Notes: generated by a model from the letters alone, not told the origin. Shown: positions 1 through 5,660, counted from the first letter of the stretch. The stretch: DNA of 7,670 nucleotides from Frankiales bacterium (GCA_025963265.1 JAOPUY010000096.1:1-7670), one strand, 5' to 3'. Numbers and translations: made by a program.

Positions 1-1
1 G

Positions 2-139
2 TTGGTGGTCACCATCGCCTGGACGTCGATGTTGTCCTTCACGGCGACCACCGGTCCGCTGGCCCCCGGGGGCGCGGACTCGCTGGACCACGAGATCATC
101 GCCGCCCGGTCGGGAGCCGCGGCCAGCGCCGACCGATAG
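2..139 (+). CDS. C-terminal end of an unrecognised, probably membrane-associated protein (5' partial)
   Basis: The reading frame enters from the left edge and ends at TAG 137-139, giving 45 visible residues. Third codon positions are almost all G or C, which supports coding. The visible part starts with a hydrophobic stretch (VVTIAWTSMLSFTATTG), which could be the end of a membrane helix, followed by a polar Ala/Asp/Ser-rich tail. I do not recognise the family. The same frame stays open after the TAG with similar base composition and a second hydrophobic segment. The TAG could therefore be a true end or a nonsense mutation splitting a longer membrane protein. Minus-strand frames here are also open, but their codon composition fits less well. 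Confidence 0.5.
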   Translation: MVVTIAWTSMLSFTATTGPLAPGGADSLDHEIIAARSGAAASADR

Positions 140-172
140 CGGCTCAGCCGCTCCGCGGTCGAGGTCATCGTT

Positions 173-346
173 GTGCTCATCGCGTTGTTGTCCATCGCTT
201 TCGTGGCGGCCGCCCTCACTCGTGCGGCGGCCGCCGAACAGCGATCCGCAGCAGTGCCGCGGCGAGCATATGTCGCGCTGTCAGGGGCGGCAATTACGGT
301 GGACGAGACCGGAGCGGACGGGGTGGAGAGGCGGCGTGCGGGTTGA
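173..346 (+). CDS. Possible small membrane protein (57 aa), or read-on of the upstream frame
   Basis: This is a short frame from GTG 173 to TGA 344-346. The GTG has a GAGG ribosome-binding site at 161-164, 8 nt upstream. The first ~16 residues (VLIALLSIAFVAAALT) form one hydrophobic segment. The rest is Ala/Arg-rich and then acidic, with no motif I recognise. Its stop overlaps the TTG start of the acetyltransferase gene (TTGA, 343-346), as in translationally coupled genes. G/C at third positions is strong in the first half and weaker in the second. It is in the same frame as the truncated gene to its left, so it may instead be the tail of that gene after a nonsense codon. Function unknown. 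Confidence 0.35.
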   Translation: MLIALLSIAFVAAALTRAAAAEQRSAAVPRRAYVALSGAAITVDETGADGVERRRAG

Positions 347-870
347 GCGTGAGGGTTGAGATCGTGGACGGGTCGGTGACCCGCGAGCTCCGCCGCTCGG
401 TGCTGCGGCCGCAGCTGGGGCCGGCTGACCCGCTGCCCGGCGATGAGCTCGCGGAGGTCATCCATCTGGCCGTCCTCTCCCCCGACGGCCAGGCCTGGAG
501 CACCTGCTGGCTGACGCCGGCGCCCTGTCCGTGGCGGCCGGAGGCGGCCTCGGCCTGGCACCTGCGGCAGATGGCGACGGCCGAGTCGCAACGGGGCCGA
601 GGGCTGGCCTCGGCCGTGCTGGCCCGGGCGATCGAGCTGCTGGGCGGTGACACAGGCGGCGACACGGGCGGTGACACAAGCGGTGACACGGGCGGCGACA
701 CAGACGATGGGGTCCTCTGGTGCAACGCGCGGGAGCAAGCGGTCGGGCTCTACGCCCGGCTCGGGTTCCGCGGGTGGGGATCGGTGTTCACCGACGAGGG
801 CCACCCGATCCCGCACCTTCGCATGTGGCGCCGGCTCGCCGCCGAGACGAGGTCGGCCCGCTGTGGATAA
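343..870 (+). CDS. GNAT-family N-acetyltransferase with a GGDT-repeat insertion
   Basis: This is a 175-aa protein predicted to transfer an acetyl group from acetyl-CoA to an amine; the substrate cannot be read from sequence. The acetyl-CoA pyrophosphate-binding motif A is visible at residues 83-91 (QRGRGLASA) with its following helix (to about 100). The C-terminal GNAT motif is at 127-142 (CNAREQAVGLYARLGF), followed by a plausible last strand (HLRMWRRL, 158-165). Between these lie five copies of a GGDT-like tetrapeptide (101-120), where the family normally has a short loop. TTG 343 was chosen because GGAGAGG at 325-331 lies 11 nt upstream and the start overlaps the previous stop; GTG 349 is the alternative. 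The family call is secure and the start less so. It is cytoplasmic, with no signal or membrane segment. Confidence 0.82.
   Translation: MSVRVEIVDGSVTRELRRSVLRPQLGPADPLPGDELAEVIHLAVLSPDGQAWSTCWLTPAPCPWRPEAASAWHLRQMATAESQRGRGLASAVLARAIELLGGDTGGDTGGDTSGDTGGDTDDGVLWCNAREQAVGLYARLGFRGWGSVFTDEGHPIPHLRMWRRLAAETRSARCG
643..702 (+). repeat. Five tandem 12-bp repeats inside the GNAT gene
   Basis: Five consecutive 12-bp units of the form GGC-GGY-GAC-ACR lie in frame, encoding GGDT-GGDT-GGDT-SGDT-GGDT. Units differ only at synonymous third positions, apart from one GGC-to-AGC change at 679. Because the unit is a multiple of 3, gain or loss of copies keeps the reading frame. The repeat falls in a predicted loop between the acetyl-CoA-binding helix and the next strand. 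Confidence 0.9.
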
Positions 871-871
871 T
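866..871 (+). promoter_or_regulatory. Candidate -10 element for a leaderless transcript of the 878 gene
   Basis: GATAAT matches the bacterial -10 consensus TATAAT at 5 of 6 positions and overlaps the TAA stop of the acetyltransferase gene. It ends 6 nt before ATG 878, so transcription would begin at or next to the A of that ATG, as in leaderless actinobacterial mRNAs. No clear -35 hexamer is seen at the usual spacing, so this remains a candidate. Confidence 0.3.
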
Positions 872-877
872 TGGGGC

Positions 878-1258
878 ATGAGAGGGCCAGGCTTCGAGAA
901 CATGGCAACGGTGTTAGTCAACCCAGCCGTGCTCGACGACTTCGAACTCGACCTGATGTCGCAGGACTTCCGGGTCTGGACGGTGCACACGACGACCACG
1001 TTCGCCGACGCGCCGCAGGCGGCTATGCAGATTCGCCGCGCCCTGATCGACTGGAGCGGGGGTCGCTGGGACCTCGCGGCCGAGTGGACGGTGGTCTGGA
1101 TCACGTTCGGCGAGAGTTGGCTGGACGGGGACAACCCGATCCCCTGGCCGGCGCACTCGGCCTTGTGGAACAAACTCGCCGAGTACTCCGAGAACGTGCG
1201 GTACAACCTCGGGCTGGGCGGCGTGCCCCGGCTGCAGATCCCCCGCGAGTCGCACTGA
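878..1258 (+). CDS. Uncharacterised Trp-rich small protein (126 aa)
   Basis: This is a soluble-looking protein of 126 aa (or 118 aa from ATG 902) with strong G/C at third codon positions. I do not recognise the family. It is rich in aromatic residues, with Trp in DFRVWTVHT, DWSGGRWDLAAEW, VVWITFGESW and PWPAHSALWNKL. This suggests a compact alpha/beta fold, with no signal peptide, no membrane segment and no Cys. ATG 878 lies just downstream of a -10-like GATAAT and would suit leaderless translation. ATG 902 has only GAGA, 2 nt upstream, so neither start has a good ribosome-binding site. It is 7 nt from the acetyltransferase gene on its left and converges on a minus-strand gene on its right. 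Coding status is likely; function is unknown. Confidence 0.65.
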   Translation: MRGPGFENMATVLVNPAVLDDFELDLMSQDFRVWTVHTTTTFADAPQAAMQIRRALIDWSGGRWDLAAEWTVVWITFGESWLDGDNPIPWPAHSALWNKLAEYSENVRYNLGLGGVPRLQIPRESH

Positions 1259-1281
1259 GGGCTTAACCCGGGGTCAAGCCC
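1259..1281. terminator. Hairpin between convergent genes, possible bidirectional terminator
   Basis: GGGCTT (1259-1264) pairs perfectly with AAGCCC (1276-1281). The stem continues inside with one A-C mismatch, then A-T and C-G pairs around a 5-nt CCGGG loop. It begins directly after the plus-strand stop (1258) and includes the stop of the minus-strand gene (1274-1276). There is no T-run on either side, so it would not be a classical intrinsic terminator. Confidence 0.4.
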
Positions 1282-1474
1282 ACGCGTCGGCCAAGGCCTG
1301 CGCCGTGAACTTCCACCCCTCCAGCTGTGCGAGTTCGTCGGGCGAGGGCTCGATGCCGTGCTCGCTCTCCTCGTGCAGGTATCGCTCGAACCAGGTGATC
1401 TGGGCCTGAGCAAAGGCGATGAGAGCGGCGATGTCGCCGGCGGCAAGTCGGGGCGGGGCGGGCGGGGAGTTCAC
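1274..1474 (-). CDS. Small uncharacterised helical protein (66 aa) downstream of the HHE gene
   Basis: This is a 66-aa acidic protein on the minus strand from GTG 1474 to TGA 1274. After a Pro-rich start (MNSPPAPPRL) it appears all-helical, with two likely helices (about 13-35 and 46-65) containing ITWFERYLHEESEHG and DELAQLEGWKFTAQALADAWA. I do not recognise a family. It starts 4 nt after the stop of the hemerythrin-like gene, with GAGG in the end of that gene about 10 nt upstream. The two are therefore almost certainly one transcript, and it may act with the HHE protein, which is inference. It has no membrane segment and no Cys. Two His and several Glu are present but form no motif I can name. 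Confidence 0.65.
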   Translation of the reverse strand: MNSPPAPPRLAAGDIAALIAFAQAQITWFERYLHEESEHGIEPSPDELAQLEGWKFTAQALADAWA

Positions 1475-1478
1475 GCGG

Positions 1479-2099
1479 TCAGTCCTCGAGGTCGTCGTAC
1501 CGGCCGGCCTGCAACCGGTCGTCGATCTCGGCGCTGCCCTCGTGCCCGCGGTGGCTGAAGGCGTCGATCGTCCGGTCCACGAAGCCCTGGGCCAGGCTCA
1601 GGGCCAGGTTCGCCTTCGGGTGCTCGACCGCCACGGTCCGCGGCCGGGTGGGACCGGACTGCTCGGCGCCGAGCGCGGAGTCAGCGAGTCGGATCAGCTC
1701 CGCCGGGTCGGCCTGGGCCCGCAGCGCGGGAAACACCTCGGTGTTCAGATAGCGGGCGTTGGCCAGCCACTGCTCGCGGATCTGGGTGAGGGTGGCGGTG
1801 AACTCGGCCGTGGCCGGGTCGAGATCCTCCAGGCGCCGCAGCGAGTCCTCCACCCGCCGGTGCTCGGCAAACTGCGCGTGCGCGATCTTCTCCCCGTCCA
1901 CCAGGTTTCGGGCGATGAGCGGATGGAGGTACTGCTCGGCCGCCACGTGGTGTTGCACGATCTCCCGGACGAACTGCGCGGTCTCCACGCGCTCGTCGAA
2001 GGCGTCGGTGGTGCCGGCGAGCTTGCCCGCCAGCTCGCCGATCCCGGCCAGATCGCTGTCGAGCACGTCGAGAATCGTCTGACTGCCAGGTGTGGTCAT
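1479..2099 (-). CDS. Hemerythrin-like HHE-domain protein, divergent metal ligands
   Basis: This is a 206-aa cytoplasmic protein resembling actinobacterial HHE (hemerythrin-like) proteins, which form a four-helix bundle that usually holds a diiron site for O2, NO or iron sensing or binding. Helix 2 carries QHHVAAEQYLHPLI (49-62) with His50/51, Glu55 and His59. Helix 3 carries KIAHAQFAEHRRVEDSL (71-87). The last helix ends in EVFPAL (121-126), where the family often has a Glu/His-rich segment before the Pro. The helix-1 His expected near residue 14 is absent (LDSDLAGIGEL), and helix 4 has NARYLNTE in place of a His-containing segment, so the metal site may be altered. A C-terminal extension (145-206) follows. 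ATG 2099 is preceded by GAGG only 1 nt away, so the start is not firm. It is divergent from the iron-import operon. Confidence 0.68.
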   Translation of the reverse strand: MTTPGSQTILDVLDSDLAGIGELAGKLAGTTDAFDERVETAQFVREIVQHHVAAEQYLHPLIARNLVDGEKIAHAQFAEHRRVEDSLRRLEDLDPATAEFTATLTQIREQWLANARYLNTEVFPALRAQADPAELIRLADSALGAEQSGPTRPRTVAVEHPKANLALSLAQGFVDRTIDAFSHRGHEGSAEIDDRLQAGRYDDLED

Positions 2100-2141
2100 G
2101 CCTCGATCTTGCCACCCGCGGCGGTCACAGCTGAGCCATAC

Positions 2142-2170
2142 TGGTCGTGAGGTTAGGATTGCCTTACTTT
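2142..2170 (+). promoter_or_regulatory. Candidate promoter of the efe operon
   Basis: A TANNNT-type -10 (TACTTT, 2165-2170) lies 17 bp after a weak -35-like TGGTCG (2142-2147). Transcription would start near 2177, at or next to the GTG at 2178, giving a leaderless or near-leaderless mRNA. The iron box fills the -35/-10 spacer, as expected for repression by blocking RNA polymerase. The hexamers match the consensus poorly, so position and strength are inferred. Confidence 0.3.
2148..2166. promoter_or_regulatory. DtxR/IdeR/DmdR-type iron box
   Basis: TGAGGTTAGGATTGCCTTA matches the established actinobacterial iron box TWAGGTWAGSCTWACCTWA at 16 of 19 positions, counting the degenerate ones. It lies in the 78-bp region between the divergent hemerythrin-like and efeUO genes, 11 nt before the efeUO start. 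In this regulator family Fe2+-loaded protein binds such sites and represses iron-uptake genes. The site could also influence the divergent HHE gene. Confidence 0.72.
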
Positions 2171-2177
2171 AGAGATT

Positions 2178-4280
2178 GTGATGGGCACAGCGCTAGCGGA
2201 GGCCGTGCCCAATCTGTTGATCGGGTTGCGCGAGGGCCTAGAAGCCGGGCTGGTCGTCAGCATTCTCCTGGCCGCGCTGAGGAAAACCGCCTCGGACCCC
2301 GAATCGGAGTCGGTCTCGACCGCACCCGTCTGGCTCGGCGTCCTGGGCGCCGTGAGCGTCTCGGCCAGCTTCGCCGCCGTGCTCACCTTCTCCACCGATC
2401 TACTGAGCAATCGCGCCCAGGAGGCCGTCGGCGGCGTGCTCAGCGTGCTCGCCGTCGGCCTCGTCACTGCGATGGTCTTCTGGATGCGCCGGGCCGCCGC
2501 GGGCCTGTCGGCCCAGCTGCGGGGCGAGGTTCAACGGGCCGCCGGCATCGGCGCCGGCGCGCTGGCGCTGACCGCCTTCCTGGCCGTCGGCCGCGAGGGC
2601 TTGGAGACGACGCTCTTCCTCTGGACCGCGGTCAAGGCCTCGGGTTCGACCATCGCCCCGCTGGCCGGCGCCGCCGTCGGCCTGGCCAGCGCGGCGACGT
2701 TGTGCTGGCTGCTCTACCGGCGGGCGATCAAGATCAACCTCGGCCTGTTCTTCAACCGCACCGCCCTGGCCCTGATCGTGATCGCGGCCGGCGTGCTGGC
2801 CTACGGCCTCGGCGACCTTCAAGAGGCCGGCTGGCTGCCGGGCCAACGGTGGCTGGCCTTCGATCTGAGCGCGCACGTCGACGCGAACTCCTGGTGGGCC
2901 TCGATCATCACCGGAGTCACCGAGCTGTCGCCGCGGATGACCGTGCTTCAGGTCGTGGCCTGGACGACCTACCTCGCGCTCGTCATCCCGATGTTCGTGC
3001 GGGCCGCCGGCCGCAAGCAGGCCAGCCCCAGCTTGACCAACCCCACCCCGACCAACCCCACCCCGACCAAGGCCCCGCGACCGGCGCGCAGCTGGCCGGG
3101 TTGGGCGAGTCGGCGGCCGCGGGTGGTCGGCGCGCTGTTGGTCCTGCTGCCGGTCGCGGCGGCGGGCGCCACCATCGCGGCGCTGCCCGGCGCCAACGCG
3201 GGAAACGCGACGACGGTGTCGATCACCAAGACCAGCTGCGCCGCCACGTGGGACGCGGCCCAACCCGGCTCGCAGGTCTTCACGGTGGACAACGAGTCCG
3301 GCCGCACCGGCGAGATCGACTTGGACAACGCCAGCGGGGCGGTCGTGGGCGAGATCGAGACGATCGGCCCGGCGACCTCGGCTGAGCTGGCCACCACCCT
3401 GACCGCCGGGACCTATGACTTCAGCTGCCTGATGTCGGGGCAGCCGGTTCTGACGTCGAAGGTCGTGACGGTCAGCGGCGGGACGGCCCAAGTCGCGCCC
3501 CCGGCCGTGCAGCCGACGACAGTCGCCGAGCTGACCGGGCCCAATGACGAGTACGAGCGTTATGCGGCGACTCAGCTCACCGAGTTGGCCGGCGCGACCG
3601 GCGATCTTGAGTCCGATCTAGCCCGCGACGATCTGGCCAGCGCCCGACGCGACTGGCTGAGCGCGCAGCTGGACTGGGAGCGAGTGGGCGCGTCCTATGA
3701 CAGCTTCGGCGCTGCCGGCTTGGCCGTCGACGGCCTGCCGCTGGGACTTCCCAACGGCGTGGCCGACGTCGAGTTCACCGGCCTGCACCGCCTGGAGTAC
3801 GGGCTGTACCACGGTCAAGACGCGCTCGAGCTGAGCCCGGTGGCGGCCACGCTGGCCAAGAACGTCGCCGCCGTGCAAGCCGCGTTGTCCAGCGACGCGT
3901 TGGCCGGCGACCCGACCAATCTGCCCGTCCGCGCGCACGAGATCCTGGAAGACGCGCAGCGCGATCACCTGTCGGGGCTCGACGACGAGGGCGCCGGCGC
4001 CGCCTACGCCGAGACCTACGCCGACGTCCAGGCCACCCAGGCCGTGCTGGGCGAGCTCAGTCCGCTGCTCACCCCGCGCGCGCCGACGCTGGTCACCACC
4101 CTGGACCAGCAGTTGGCCAACTTGCAGGCGGCGCTGCTGGCCGGCCGGTCCGGCGGCGTGTGGTTGGCGCCGGACCAGCTCCCGCAGTCCGTTCAGGAGG
4201 GCGTGGACTCGGCCCTGGGCGCCGCGTTGGAGAGCCTGTCCTCAGTGCCCGACCTGCTGGAGGTGCCGCCGAGCCCATGA
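2178..4280 (+). CDS. efeUO: Fused ferrous iron permease EfeU and periplasmic-type EfeO (cupredoxin-M75)
   Basis: This is one 700-codon protein joining two parts of the EfeUOB iron importer. Residues ~10-275 are an FTR1/OFeT permease of about seven helices with both REGLE iron-path motifs (18-22 and 139-143). A basic, Pro/Thr-rich linker follows (276-315), then a further hydrophobic segment (~316-336) ending in ANA-G (339-342), resembling a signal or anchor sequence. Residues ~344-434 form a cupredoxin-like domain with Cys354 and Cys417. Residues ~452-697 form an M75/imelysin-like domain with the HxxE motif (His537-Glu540). E. coli EfeU and EfeO are separate proteins of about 276 and 375 aa, so the length fits a complete fusion. 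GTG 2178 would suit a leaderless transcript; ATG 2181 is the alternative. An iron box lies upstream, and the stop overlaps efeB by ATGA. Confidence 0.9.
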   Translation: MMGTALAEAVPNLLIGLREGLEAGLVVSILLAALRKTASDPESESVSTAPVWLGVLGAVSVSASFAAVLTFSTDLLSNRAQEAVGGVLSVLAVGLVTAMVFWMRRAAAGLSAQLRGEVQRAAGIGAGALALTAFLAVGREGLETTLFLWTAVKASGSTIAPLAGAAVGLASAATLCWLLYRRAIKINLGLFFNRTALALIVIAAGVLAYGLGDLQEAGWLPGQRWLAFDLSAHVDANSWWASIITGVTELSPRMTVLQVVAWTTYLALVIPMFVRAAGRKQASPSLTNPTPTNPTPTKAPRPARSWPGWASRRPRVVGALLVLLPVAAAGATIAALPGANAGNATTVSITKTSCAATWDAAQPGSQVFTVDNESGRTGEIDLDNASGAVVGEIETIGPATSAELATTLTAGTYDFSCLMSGQPVLTSKVVTVSGGTAQVAPPAVQPTTVAELTGPNDEYERYAATQLTELAGATGDLESDLARDDLASARRDWLSAQLDWERVGASYDSFGAAGLAVDGLPLGLPNGVADVEFTGLHRLEYGLYHGQDALELSPVAATLAKNVAAVQAALSSDALAGDPTNLPVRAHEILEDAQRDHLSGLDDEGAGAAYAETYADVQATQAVLGELSPLLTPRAPTLVTTLDQQLANLQAALLAGRSGGVWLAPDQLPQSVQEGVDSALGAALESLSSVPDLLEVPPSP
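3036..3070 (+). repeat. 15-bp tandem repeat in the EfeU-EfeO linker
   Basis: ACCAACCCCACCCCG occurs twice in tandem (3036-3050 and 3051-3065), followed by the first 5 bases of a third copy. It encodes the repeated T-N-P-T-P linker (residues 287-296) between the last EfeU helix and the next hydrophobic segment. The two full copies are identical, which suggests recent duplication. The unit length keeps the frame. Confidence 0.9.
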
Positions 4281-5509
4281 GCGTAAGCCGCCGAAACTTT
4301 CTCCGCGGGGCCGCTGTCGGCGCCGCCGGGACCGCGCTGACCGGCGGAGTCCTGATTGGCGGTGCTCGGGCCGATGCCCGAGCACCCGGCGGGACGCCGG
4401 CGACGGCCGCCGACTACCCCTTTCACGGCGCACACCAGTCCGGCATCCTGACGCCGGCTCCGGGCGCCAAGCAGCCGTTCTCGAGCTTCGCCGCCTTCGA
4501 CGTCACCGCCGCTGGGCGGGCCGGGTTGACGGGGCTGATGAAGACGCTGACCGACCGCGCGCGGTCCCTGACCACCGGCGGGCCACCGCCGAATCTCGGC
4601 ATCGGCGCCCCGCCGTCCGATAGCGATGTGCTGGGACCGAGCGCTCCCGCCGACGGGCTGACCGTCACCGTCTCGGTCGGCGCGAGCCTGTTCGACCAGC
4701 GATTCGGGTTGGCCGCGGCCAAGCCCCTGCGGCTGACGGCGATGCAGACGTTTCCCAACGACGCTCTGGAGTCCGCCTGGTGTCACGGCGACCTGTTGGT
4801 GCAACTGTGCGCCAACAATCCGGACGCCATTCACCACGCGATCCGCGATCTGACCAAGCACACCCGCGGCGCTATGCAGCTGCGGTGGAAGCTCGAGGGC
4901 TACGGCTCACCACCGCGACCGACTGGAACCCCGCGGAATCTGCTGGGGTTCAAGGACGGCACGGCCAATCCCACCGGAGCTGACGCGGCCAGTTTGATCT
5001 GGGTGCAGGACCAGGCCGAGCCGAGTTGGGCTCAGGGCGGCTCCTATCAGGTGATCCGGCTGATCCGAATGCTGGTCGAGTTTTGGGATCGGGTCTCGAT
5101 CAACGAGCAGGAGGGGATGTTCGGCCGGCGGCGCGACACCGGCGCGCCATTGGACGGCACCGCCGAATTCGACACCCCGGACTACTCGGCCGACCCGCAC
5201 GGGCAGGTCATACCGCTAGACGCCCATATCCGGCTGGCTAACCCGCGGACCACCCCCACAGCCGACCAACGACTGATCAGGCGCTCCTACAACTACGATT
5301 TGGGCGTCGACCCGAACGGGAACCTGCAGGCCGGCCACATCTTCGCCTGCTACCAGCAGGACCTGCACCGTCAATTCGAGACGATCCAGACCCGGTTGAT
5401 CAACGAACCTTTGGTCGACTACGTGCAGCCCTTCGGCGGCGGCTACTTCTACGCGCTGCCGGGTGTGCTCGACGCTCAGGACTGGTACGCGCGCCGGCTG
5501 CTCAGCTGA
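4277..5509 (+). CDS. efeB: Deferrochelatase/peroxidase EfeB (DyP-type, Tat-exported)
   Basis: This is a 410-aa dye-decolorising-type heme peroxidase, the EfeB component of the EfeUOB importer. In characterised members it acts outside the membrane, oxidising ferrous iron or releasing iron from heme. A Tat signal is clear: SRRNFLRG at residues 4-11, then a hydrophobic Ala/Gly segment and a likely cleavage after about residue 32 (ARA). The DyP motif GFKDG lies at 224-228 with distal Asp227. The heme-ligand His is His317 (AHIRLANPR), and the conserved distal Arg lies in RRSYNY (335-340). The C-terminal signature GHIFACYQQDLHRQFETIQ is intact. Length is close to E. coli EfeB (about 423 aa). ATG 4277 overlaps the efeUO stop (ATGA), with GGAGG 13 nt upstream, so the genes are co-transcribed and probably coupled. 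Confidence 0.93.
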   Translation: MSVSRRNFLRGAAVGAAGTALTGGVLIGGARADARAPGGTPATAADYPFHGAHQSGILTPAPGAKQPFSSFAAFDVTAAGRAGLTGLMKTLTDRARSLTTGGPPPNLGIGAPPSDSDVLGPSAPADGLTVTVSVGASLFDQRFGLAAAKPLRLTAMQTFPNDALESAWCHGDLLVQLCANNPDAIHHAIRDLTKHTRGAMQLRWKLEGYGSPPRPTGTPRNLLGFKDGTANPTGADAASLIWVQDQAEPSWAQGGSYQVIRLIRMLVEFWDRVSINEQEGMFGRRRDTGAPLDGTAEFDTPDYSADPHGQVIPLDAHIRLANPRTTPTADQRLIRRSYNYDLGVDPNGNLQAGHIFACYQQDLHRQFETIQTRLINEPLVDYVQPFGGGYFYALPGVLDAQDWYARRLLS

Positions 5510-5541
5510 CCGGTTTCCCGATCTCGTCACAAGCGCCGCTC

Positions 5542-5571
5542 TTGCGGTACCGCCACGTCGCTGGCTAATGT
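5542..5571 (+). promoter_or_regulatory. Candidate promoter of the MFS exporter gene
   Basis: TTGCGG (5542-5547) and the TANNNT-type hexamer TAATGT (5566-5571) are separated by 18 bp, a reasonable sigma-A-like arrangement. Transcription would start near 5578, giving a ~135-nt leader that contains the palindrome at 5628-5647. The region also has a 10-bp palindrome, GCGGTACCGC (5544-5553), over the -35. Matches are modest and other starts are possible. Confidence 0.3.
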
Positions 5572-5627
5572 CCGAACTAACCACGGGCGAGCAACGCGGC
5601 CCGCGCTGGCCTCGGCCCGCGATCCCA

Positions 5628-5647
5628 TCGAGTCGCGGGCGACTCGA
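5628..5647. promoter_or_regulatory. 20-bp perfect palindrome upstream of the MFS gene
   Basis: TCGAGTCGC and GCGACTCGA are exact inverted copies around a central GG. In RNA they would form a 7-9 bp stem with a very small loop; in DNA they could be an operator for a dimeric repressor. The site is 67 nt before the MFS start and 118 nt after the efeB stop. It could terminate the efe operon, regulate the exporter, or both. The following bases (CCCTTCT) are only weakly T-rich, so an intrinsic terminator is not obvious. Confidence 0.5.
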
Positions 5648-5660
5648 CCCTTCTGGAGTC

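Noticed and set aside
643..702. Repeat array as a possible CRISPR
   Set aside because: Units are 12 bp, contiguous, without spacers and in frame within a GNAT gene.
647..877. Upstream extension of the Trp-rich protein into the GNAT gene
   Set aside because: The frame is open, but the extension translates the GNAT repeat and 3' end in another frame, giving low-complexity Thr/Arg sequence. The start at 878 or 902 is more credible.
1419..2150. 243-codon plus-strand frame opposite the HHE gene
   Set aside because: It is the antisense of the HHE and 66-aa genes. The minus-strand products have coherent helices and a 4-nt operon spacing, while this one has no motif.
2147..3385. 412-codon plus-strand frame overlapping efeUO
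   Set aside because: The product is Arg/Gly/Pro-rich with no domain. The overlapping efeUO frame has clear FTR1 motifs.
2400..3491. 363-codon minus-strand frame opposite efeUO
   Set aside because: Low-complexity Gly/Arg/Gln-rich antisense product with no recognisable fold.
4160..4276. Upstream extension of efeB (GTG at 4160)
   Set aside because: The Tat signal must be near the N-terminus, and ATG 4277 gives SRRNFLRG at residues 4-11 with an ATGA overlap. The extension reads the end of efeUO in another frame.
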